Shown: one piece after another, positions 34,847-43,700 of the stretch
How the letters are laid out: the number at the start of each line of letters is the position of its first letter
Numbering within the stretch: position 1 is the stretch's first letter
Source: an uncultured Eubacteriales bacterium
GTDB taxonomy: Bacteria; Bacillota; Clostridia; Oscillospirales; CAG-272
DNA length: 64,000 nucleotides
Reading direction: 5' to 3'
Assembly: GCA_934525675.1 (NCBI GenBank)
Contig: CAKSZH010000013.1
Span: forward strand, 1 to 64,000
Made by a program: the position numbers and the translations under genes
Notes under the pieces: model-generated
What the model saw: the letters and a program-made list of their open reading frames with translations, nothing else
What the model was told of the DNA's origin: nothing
Databases searched by the model: none

Positions 34847-35911
34847 TTATGCTTTCTTACCGGCGAAGAGTCCCTTTTTCTTTTCCTCTTTTGCCGTCAC
34901 GGTTTCCGCCTTCTTCTCGCTGATGCCGAAGCGTCCGGAGACCTCTTCGATGATCTCCTTTACGATGGTATCCGGGGAAACGCGGTCCGCGATTGCTTCA
35001 AAGTTGAGCTTCATACGGTGGCGCAGGACGGGGATGGCAAGCGAGTTGACGTCGCCAAAGGACACGTTGAAGCGTCCCTTCATGAGCGCCTTGACCTTTG
35101 CCGCGGAGATGAGCGCCTGACCCGCACGCGGGCTGGCACCGAGACGGACGTACTTCTTCGCCGCCGCGGACGCGCATTCGCTGTCCGCGTGGGTTGCCGA
35201 GCAGAGCGTCATGGCATAGCGCATAACCTCCTCTGCGACGGGAACCTGATTTGCGGTCTCTCTCATGCGGAGCAGCTCCTCGCCGCTGCACACGGGTTCT
35301 GCGACCTCCGCCATGGTCTTCTGGGTCATGTTGACAATCGCCATCAGCTCGTCAAGTCCCGGGTTCGGAACGATCAGGTTGAACATGAAACGGTCCATCT
35401 GCGCTTCCGGAAGAGGATAGGTACCGTCCTGCTCAATCGGGTTCTGGGTCGCCAGCACGAAGAAAGGCTCTTTCATCTTACGGGAAACACCCATGACCGT
35501 CACGGTGTGCTCCTGCATGGCTTCCAGCAGGGCGGACTGGGTCTTCGGCGTCGCGCGGTTGATTTCGTCCGCGAGCACGATGTTGGAGAAGATCGGGCCG
35601 GGCTGGAACTGGAAGCTGGAGTTTCCGTTCTCATCCTTGACGATGATGTTGGTACCGGTCACGTCCGCCGGCATCAGGTCCGGGGTAAACTGGATACGGG
35701 AGAACGGCATATCGAACACTCTGCCGAGGCTTCGCACAAGACGCGTCTTTCCGACGCCGGGCACGCCTTCCAGCAGGACGTTACCGCCCGCGATCATGGC
35801 AATGACGGTGCCCTCCACGACCTCGGTCTGACCGATGACGTCGCGGCGGATCTGGGTGAAGATGTTTTCGCAGTTCTCACTGAATTGACGGATGTTTTCC
35901 TCTGTAATCAT
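34847..35911 (-). CDS. MoxR-family AAA+ ATPase
   Basis: 354 residues. Walker A GVPGVGKT at 49-56. Walker B IVLADE at 111-116 followed by INRATPKTQSALLEAM, the MoxR hallmark. Sensor-type ATQNP(I/L)E at about 145-151, and C-terminal lid ASPRAGQAL. Soluble, assembles as hexamer in relatives. First enzyme of the MoxR-DUF58-VWA module, 64 nt downstream of the membrane protein gene. The C-terminus (SEKKAETVTAKEEKKKGLFAGKKA) is a basic extension beyond the usual family end. A ribosome binding site GGAAGAAC lies before the ATG. Confidence 0.9.
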   Translation of the reverse strand: MITEENIRQFSENCENIFTQIRRDVIGQTEVVEGTVIAMIAGGNVLLEGVPGVGKTRLVRSLGRVFDMPFSRIQFTPDLMPADVTGTNIIVKDENGNSSFQFQPGPIFSNIVLADEINRATPKTQSALLEAMQEHTVTVMGVSRKMKEPFFVLATQNPIEQDGTYPLPEAQMDRFMFNLIVPNPGLDELMAIVNMTQKTMAEVAEPVCSGEELLRMRETANQVPVAEEVMRYAMTLCSATHADSECASAAAKKYVRLGASPRAGQALISAAKVKALMKGRFNVSFGDVNSLAIPVLRHRMKLNFEAIADRVSPDTIVKEIIEEVSGRFGISEKKAETVTAKEEKKKGLFAGKKA

Positions 35912-35975
35912 GAATTGTTCTTCCTTTGCTGTATTTCAAATTTCGGGTTGGAATGCAATCGGGAATCCTCCCGGA

Positions 35976-37109
35976 TCAGATGCTGCCGTAGTATTTTTCA
36001 ATGAATTCCTTCAGATAATCCGGCAACTCGCCGCCGTTCCGGAGGATCTCCATTGCCTGGTCGTAATAAATATCATAGACATCGCGGTAATCGGTCTTGC
36101 CGTCCTTGAAGCTGCTGGAGTCGGAAGCCCCACCGCCGGCGCCGTCGCCTCTGCCGTTGCCCTTGCCGTCGCCCTGCTGACCGCCGTCGCCGGTACCGCT
36201 GCCGTCACCCTTGTTGCCGCTGCCGTCACCTTCGCCGCCGTCTCCGTTGCTGCCGCCGATGGACGAACTGTCCTGATCATTGCCGTCAGGTGCGTCCTTG
36301 TCGTGGTCACCCTCGTCGGAGGAGGTGGAGTCATCATCGCCGGAGCCATCGCCGCCCTCGCCGATTTCCTCAAAGATCGCCGTTACGGTCAAATCCTCGG
36401 TGACGTTCAGATCGGTGCGTGCGGGGTCCTCGATGCCGTCGCTCCATTTGACGAATACCCAGCCGTCCTCGGCAACCGCGACCACGGGAGATGCATCGCC
36501 GCCCGCAAGCACGGGCTGTTCGGGCTCACCTTCAATGTCGCCGCCGCCCTCAACGAGATAAGACACGTTGAAGTACCGGTCGGCAGGATCGTCCGAGGGC
36601 AAAATGTCGGGGGACGGGATCACTCCCGCGCCCGTCAGCGCCATCACAGTCGTCATGCCCGCGCCGCAGAACACCGCAACGGCAAGCAGAACCGTCGCGC
36701 CGCGACGGAGCGCGTACAGCGGGAAGTTCGCTTTGACCTGCGCAGGGGTGACGGCTGCCGCCTTCTCCCGCGCGTCCTCGCGCTGTCTTTTTGCAATATA
36801 GGAATCCTCGCCCGAAAGTTCCAGCATGGTCACGGTGCGTTCCTCAAGACCCATACGGTCCATGCGGAGCGCCACTTCCCTCTCGGTGGGACGGAATTTC
36901 AGAATGTAAAGCAGTACCGCGCTGACCGCGAACACTGCACCGCCGACGCAAAGCGGAAGCCATACGCCGGAAAAAGCAAAGATCCAGGCGACAAGTGCCG
37001 CGAGGAAATCCGCCGCCGCGCCGAACATCAGCCCGAAAGCAAGCGAGGACACAATGCCCTCTCTTACGAGCTTTGCGCGGTATTTTTTCATCATTTCATT
37101 TTTGTACAT
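35976..37109 (-). CDS. membrane protein with InlB-like repeat and Gly/Asp-rich linker, first gene of the MoxR operon
   Basis: 377 residues from the ATG at 37109, chosen for AAGGAGATGATACT upstream (a longer frame of 396 codons lacks one). Two helices near 17-65 and one at about 130-152, a layout like DUF4175-type proteins found with MoxR genes. After the third helix comes an InlB/Flg_new-like segment (VSYLVEGGGDIEG ... GWVFVKWSDG ... TVTAIFE), then about 90 residues of Gly/Asp/Ser linker. A C-terminal amphipathic segment contains YDIYYDQAMEILRNGGELPDYLKEFIEKYY. The order suggests a membrane scaffold for the ATPase/VWA system. Confidence 0.7.
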   Translation of the reverse strand: MYKNEMMKKYRAKLVREGIVSSLAFGLMFGAAADFLAALVAWIFAFSGVWLPLCVGGAVFAVSAVLLYILKFRPTEREVALRMDRMGLEERTVTMLELSGEDSYIAKRQREDAREKAAAVTPAQVKANFPLYALRRGATVLLAVAVFCGAGMTTVMALTGAGVIPSPDILPSDDPADRYFNVSYLVEGGGDIEGEPEQPVLAGGDASPVVAVAEDGWVFVKWSDGIEDPARTDLNVTEDLTVTAIFEEIGEGGDGSGDDDSTSSDEGDHDKDAPDGNDQDSSSIGGSNGDGGEGDGSGNKGDGSGTGDGGQQGDGKGNGRGDGAGGGASDSSSFKDGKTDYRDVYDIYYDQAMEILRNGGELPDYLKEFIEKYYGSI

Positions 37110-37705
37110 AGTATCATCTCCTTGTCTGTGTTCATTTGCCGCGTGTACCAGCGGCAAACGCATCAAGGTGGAGGGACGGTTGCCGGGGCAAAAAACCGGT
37201 CGGTCGGAATCCGACGCTGCCCACAGTGTTGCTACGGGATCCGCGTCGGCGGAACACCGTTGACGGTAACACGTGTTGCCGACTCACGCCGGCGGGAAAC
37301 GGGCATCTGCCCGAGAACGCGCTCCTCACCTTTTTCTTTTGGACGAGGGCGGGAGGCGTATGTTCCGCGCATTTTGCATCATTGCGTGCCGGTTCCTCTG
37401 CAAAAGTCAACCGGAGCGTGCCGTTTTTCCGGAAACGTCACGGAGGCGCTGTGCAAAAAATGTAAAATGCAGGAAATTTTGAGCAGTTCTCTAAAAACGA
37501 CAGTAAGCATTCGCCGGTATAGTTCGCCCGACGAATGCTTTTCTGTCTCAATTGTATCAATCAAAAAGTCGGAAGATCGCGTACTTTACGTTTTTTCGCG
37601 GAAGGTCTCCCGTCCGGGCGCCACGGGCTGCCGCGGAACGGGGAAACCGTCTCGCGCCTCCCTTTTCCGGAAAACGGGAAAGGGGGCGCATACGGAAGAA
37701 GCGTA
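37110..37705. other. 596-nt intergenic region
   Basis: No gene is supported on either strand; the short frames here do not have ribosome binding sites or recognisable products. It holds a terminator-like hairpin (next entry) and must contain the promoter of the MoxR operon, but I see no consensus-quality site. Confidence 0.5.
37494..37540 (-). terminator. likely terminator of the giant LRR gene
   Basis: On the minus strand AAGCATTCG pairs with CGAATGCTT (18-nt loop) and is followed by ACTGTCGTTTTTAG. It is about 165 nt after the stop codon. Confidence 0.45.
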
Positions 37706-40700
37706 TCAGTTCGCGTAGTTTACGGTTGCTTCACTGCCTCTCAGCCAATCGCGGTCGAAGCCGGCAGGCACCTTGTCCTCGGCAAATGCAACGTTGATGG
37801 TCTGTGCGGACGTCCAGTTCTCAAAGAGGTAATATCCGGTCTTCGCGACGGAAGCAGGAAGCGTGATGGAGGTCAGAGACGTGCAGTTCTTGAACACGCT
37901 GGCACCAAGGCTCTCAAGTCCGGCGGGCAGGGTCAGAGACTTCAGCGAAGTGCATCCGCTGAACGCCTCGGTACCGATGGAGGTTACTCCTGCGGGGATG
38001 GTCACATCCGTGAGTGCCGCACAGCCGTCAAACGTACCTTCACCGATTACAGTAACCCGATTGGGAAGCGTGATGGAGGTGAGCTGCGAGCACAGTGCAA
38101 AGGCACCGAGATAATGCCATTCGCCGTAAGCGCCGAGGTTCTCGCACCATGTGTATTCACCGCTCTTCAGCTCAAGCGGCAGATCGCTGTCTGCGAAGGT
38201 AATCGTCTTAACGCCGGTGTTTGCGAACAGACCGCCGTTGATAACGGTCACATCCGCGGGAACCTCAAAGCTGTCGAACTTCACGCCTGCGGGGATGTAG
38301 AGAAGCGTCCAGCCGGTCTCGTTCTTCTCGTAGAGCACGCCGGAATCATCGGTGCGGTACTTCTCCACGCCGTCCGCAAAGCGGATGGAGGTCAGAGACG
38401 TACAGCCGGAGAACATACCAACGGAGAAGGAGGAGATACGCGAGGGAAGCTCGACGGAAACCAGGTTCTCAAGGTTCCGGAACGCGTTGGACGCGATGGA
38501 AAGTGCTTCGCCGGGAACCTCGTTTCCGTTTTCGTCGCGCTCAAAGGTGATGGTCCGGAGTCCCTTCGCGCTGGAGAGAGACGGCAGGCTGGTCATGCTT
38601 GCGGGGATGGTGAAGCTGGTCTTCTTCACAGGGAAGCAAACCATGCTCATACCGGAGGTGAACAGGACGCCGTCAACGGACACGTAAGACGCGTTGCCGG
38701 GAGCAACGTTGATCGCTTCCAGCTCGGAGCTTGCCGAGAAGGCACCCGACGCGCCCATGATGTTGGACAGGGTCGAAGGCAGGTTCACCACGCGGAGTGC
38801 GTAACATTTGGAGAATGCGCTCCGTCCGATCTTGACGGTTCCTTCCGGCAGGCTGACGTACTGCAGGTTGGCAGCCTCCTGGAACATGTAGTTGCCGATC
38901 GTAAGTCCGCCGGCGCGCTCACCCTCTTCAAAGGTTACGGTCTCGAGAGCAGAATCCGCAAAGGTATTATAGGTCAGCATCGGAGAAAGGTTGGTCACTT
39001 CCACGGGGATCTTGTACTCGGTCGCACCCATCGGGAAGACGAGCAGGTTCCAATCCATGTCGTAGACCGCGCCGAACTTCGCCTGATATGCGGTGTTGCC
39101 TGCTGCAACGGTGATGTACTTGAGGTTGGTCGCACTGAAGAGCACCTCGAAGAATTCCTCTTCGGTCATGCCGCTCGGCAGGGTCGCGGGAATCTCGTAC
39201 TCGGTGACGGAATCGCCGAAGTAGATGATCTTGGTCATTGCCGCGTCATAGAGCACGCCGCCGATTGCCTGGAATGCGGTGTTGCCCTCTTCCACGGAAA
39301 TGGAAGTGATGTTGTGATCCTTGAAGAAGTTCTCGGGCAGAGACACGACTTCCTTCGGGATGGTGTACTCGGTCTTGGTGACCGGGAAGAGCGCGATCTC
39401 CCAATTCACGGTGTAGATGACGCCGTCCTTTTCGGTGAAGGAGGTACTGCCCTCCTCCAGGAGGAACCGGTCAAGGTTGTCACAACCGCTGAACGCTTCA
39501 GGAGAAACTGCCGTCAGCGTTGCGGGAATGGTGAAGCTCGTCAGGGATTCGCAGTTTGCGAACACGGTTGACTTCAGCTCCTTGACGCCCGCGCCGAGCC
39601 TGACGGAGGTGAGAAGCGAGCATCCGTCAAACGCACCGGTATCAATGAGCGTCACGGTCGTGGGGATGGTCACGCTGCGGAGGTTGGTGTGATAGAACGC
39701 ACGCACACCGATGGAAGTGACAGCGGACGGGAAGACGAATTCCTCAAGAGCGGTCTTGCCGAAGGCATAATCGCCGATCTTGGAGCACTTGCTTCCCTCT
39801 GCAAAGGTGACGCGCTTCAGCGACGTGCATCCGGAGAACAGACCGATATCCTTGTCCTCAGCAAAGAGCTCCGTGTTCTTGTCGGGGATCTCGGTGATGC
39901 TTGCGGGAAGCTCGATGCTCTCAAGTCCCGTGCAGCCGATGAAGGTACCGACCGGCAGGACCTTGATGACAGAATCCTTTGCAAAGTTGACATTCTTCAG
40001 CGATTCGCAATCGCGGAATGCGAAGTTGCCGAGCGTCTCCAGCGTTGCGGGCAGGTAGACGGTTTCAAGCGAGGTGCAACCCTCAAAGAGAGATTCACCT
40101 GCCGTGACAAGGCCCTCGGAAAGCGTTGCGACCACGAGAGATCCGCAGTTCTCGAATACGCTCTCGCCGATCTCACGCACGCTTGCGGGAAGCAGGATTG
40201 CTTCCAGCCCGGTGGAGGCGAATGCCCCGTCACCAATGGAGTTGAGCTTACTGCCGTCCGCGAAGCGGATCGTCTTCAGCGTCTTGACACCGGAGAACGC
40301 ATAGCCGTTGATGGCAACGGCTCTTGCGGGGATGGTCACATCGGAAAGCGACGTGTAGGAGAAAGAGTTGTAACCGATGACAAGCGGCTCATTGCCCGCC
40401 TCAAAGGTAACGGAGGCAAGCGACTTACAGCTGGCAAACGAGCCCTCGCCGATCAGCTTCACGGAAGCGGGGATGGTCACATGAGCGAGATATTCGTTTG
40501 CATTGAACGCGCCCTCGCCGATCGTTTCGGTGCCGGCGGGAATCGTGTAATCGGTATCGGTACGGGTACCCAGGTAGTAGACCAGCGTCTTGCCGTCCGC
40601 GGAGAACAGCACGCCGTCAATGGATTTGTAGTTGGTGTTTGCCGCGCTGACGTTGAGTTCTCTCAGGTTCTTGCATCCGGAAATGATGGAAGAATCAAAC

Positions 40701-43700
40701 TCGGTAAATGCCGCCGGCAGAGTCAGAGCAGTCAGCCCGGTGCAGTTGCCGAACGCATCCGCACCGATCTTCGCCACGCTGTCGGGAAGCGCCAGTTCCG
40801 TAAGCCCCGTGCACCAGTTGAATGCGAGGGAACCGATTTCGGTCAGGGCACTGCCGGCTTCAAAGGTGATCGCGGTCAGTCCGGAGCAATTTGCAAATGC
40901 ATTTTCGCGGATCTTCCTGACGGATGCGGGAATCGTGACCGTGCCTTCCTTGCCCGCAGGGCAGAAGATCAGTTCGGTCATGTCGGCAGAGTAGATAACG
41001 CCGTCGCTCGTTGCGTATTCGCCGCCCTTGCCTTCGATCACAAAGTTCTTGACGTAGCTCGAGAAGACGCCTCTGCCGTTTGCAAGAGGAGCAATCGTGT
41101 TGCCGTTTGCATCGGTAAAGGTTGCAAGGCGTGCGGGAAGCGTAATGGTCTCCAAGTCGATGCCGGAGAAGGCGCTCGCGCCGATGGTAAGAGGAGCGTC
41201 GCCGCCCATCTCAAAGGTCAGAGTACCGTTGATCGCGTAAGCGAATGCGCTCTCACCGATCGCGATCGAGGCATCGGTGTTACGGAGAGATGCGGGAAGG
41301 AACACATTCTCAAGAGAGCAGCTGTCAAACGCGCCCTGCCCGATGGTGGTCAGGCGGCTGTTCGACTTGCCGGTCACCTCGTCGATTTCGCCGAAGGTAA
41401 CGGTCTTCAGACTGTACTTCAGCGAAAAGGCTTCTCTTCCGATCTCGGTCAGTCTTGCCGGGAGGTGGAGTTCCTTGATACCCGTGCCGTCGATGACATT
41501 GCCGTATCTCATGCCGTATTCACCCTGATAAGGAACGCCGAAGATCAGGTCAGCGTCGCCTGCTTCAAAGTCCAGGCTTTCGAGATAGCTGCAGTCGGCA
41601 AACGCGAAGGAACCGATGGTTTCCACGCTGCCGGGAACCGTAAATTCGGTAATGCCGGTTTCAGCGAAGGCATACGCGCCGATCGTGCGGAGCGCAGAAC
41701 CTTCCTCAAACGTGATGGATTCGACATTCTCGGCTTCGTTGAACGCGAAGTCGCCGATCTCGGTAACGGTTGCGGGGATAACGATGTTCAGTCCCCTCCA
41801 GTTACCGGTCTCTTCAAACGCGTGTGCACCGATGGACTCAATGCCGCCGAGCGTCAGAACACTCAGCTGACCCATATCCGCAAGTGCGTACTCGCCGAGC
41901 TTCTGTGCTCTTGCAGGAAGTTCAACAGAGGCAATCGACGTACCGCAGAATGCGTAATCGCCGATCGTAAGCTTCTTGTCGCCGTCCTCGAAAGTAACGG
42001 CTGTCAGGGAGGATTCCCGGAACGCTTCCTTACCGATAGAAGTAACAGAAGCAGGAATGGTAATCTCGGAAAGGTCGCTGTGATACTTGAACGCGCCGTC
42101 CGCAATCGCCGTGACGGTTCCGGGAATGGTGAAGGATTCGTCGCTCTTGCCGGAGGGGTAAACCAGGAGCACGCCCGGATTGCCGTCAGCGTTCTTGCTG
42201 TAAAGCACGCCTTCCACCGAGACGAACGCCTTGTTGCCTTCGCTGACGAGGATCTCCTCAACGGACAGACCGCCGAAGAAGTTGGGCAGTGCCGTCACGT
42301 TTGCGGGAAGAGTCAGGGACGAAATGTAGCAGTCATAGAAGACATCGTTGCCGAAGGAGAGGGGAGCAGTTCCTTCCTCAATGGTCACCACGAGCGAGCC
42401 GAAGCCGGCGAAGGCACGGTCGCCGACAGAGGTAAGGGTCGCGGGAAGGATCAGCTCCTTCTCATCATCCACCTTGTCATAAGTATCGTCCTTTGCAAAG
42501 GCATCTGCGCCGATTCCGGTAATGCGGCTGCCTTCATTGAACGTAATGGTGGAAATTCCGGTGTACGCGAACGCATAGTCACCGATCGTCACGTCGCTGA
42601 GGCCTTCCTCAAAGGTAACTGCGGTCAGTTTTGCACAATCGGCGAACGCCGCGGTACCGATCGAGGTCACACGTCCGGGCAGGATCAGTTCACCGGTGAG
42701 GCCGGAAACAGACAGGAATGCGCCCTCTCCGATCCTGGTGATACCTGCGGGGATCTGATAGTTTTCTGCGCGCTTCGCTGCGGGGAAGTACAGAAGTGCG
42801 GTGCCGTTCTCTCCGATCAGCACGCCATCCTCGGATGTGAACTTTGCGTTCTGTCCCTTGGCGACAATGATCTCGGAAAGCGCCGTGCAGCCTTCAAAAG
42901 CGCTCGGGGTATCGGTGAAGGAGATTCCCAGTTCGGTCATACGGAAGCCGGCAAGGGAGATGTTCTCCAGTCTTGCGGGGAGCGTGAGAACCGCGAGCTT
43001 TTCGCAACCGAGGAACGCGCGGTCTCCGATCGTAAGTCCGGCAACACCGTTGGTAGCGCCTGCTTCCTCAAAAGCAACAGAAGTCAGCTCGGTGCAGTTT
43101 GCAAACGCTTCCACGCCGATCTCCTTGACACTGACGGGAAGGATGATCTTGGAGAGCTTGCTGCCTGCAAATGCACTGCGCGGGATCATGTCAACGCCGC
43201 CGGGAACCGTGTAGGTACCGGTCTTTGCTACGGGCATGAACACGGGACGGGGCGCATGCGGGGTCACAGAATCGCCGCTGTCGAACAGGACGCCGTCTGC
43301 GGAGGAGTAGCGGGCGCCGCTCGCGCCGGAGGCATAAACCTCGACGGACTTCAGATTGGTACATCCCGCAAATGCGGTGTCAGCCGCGATGCGGAGCAGG
43401 CTGTCGGGGAGGCGGAGTTCGGTGAGCGTCGTGCAGTTTTCAAACGCGCCCATCAGGATCTCGGTCACAGGCAGTCCGTTGTATTCCGCGGGAATAGTCA
43501 CAGAGGAGACGAGGTTGATGCGGGGTCCCTTGGAAACCGCGTAACCGCCGCCGATCTGCGTATAGTTGAGCACACCGTCCACCCAGAAGGCATAAACGGT
43601 CACTTCGTCATCGGTAAAGTTCCAGGGGGCGAGCGAATTGCCCTCGGCATCGGTGAATGCGATACCCGCGCCATAAGGAGCGCTGTACCAGCCGCCGAAC

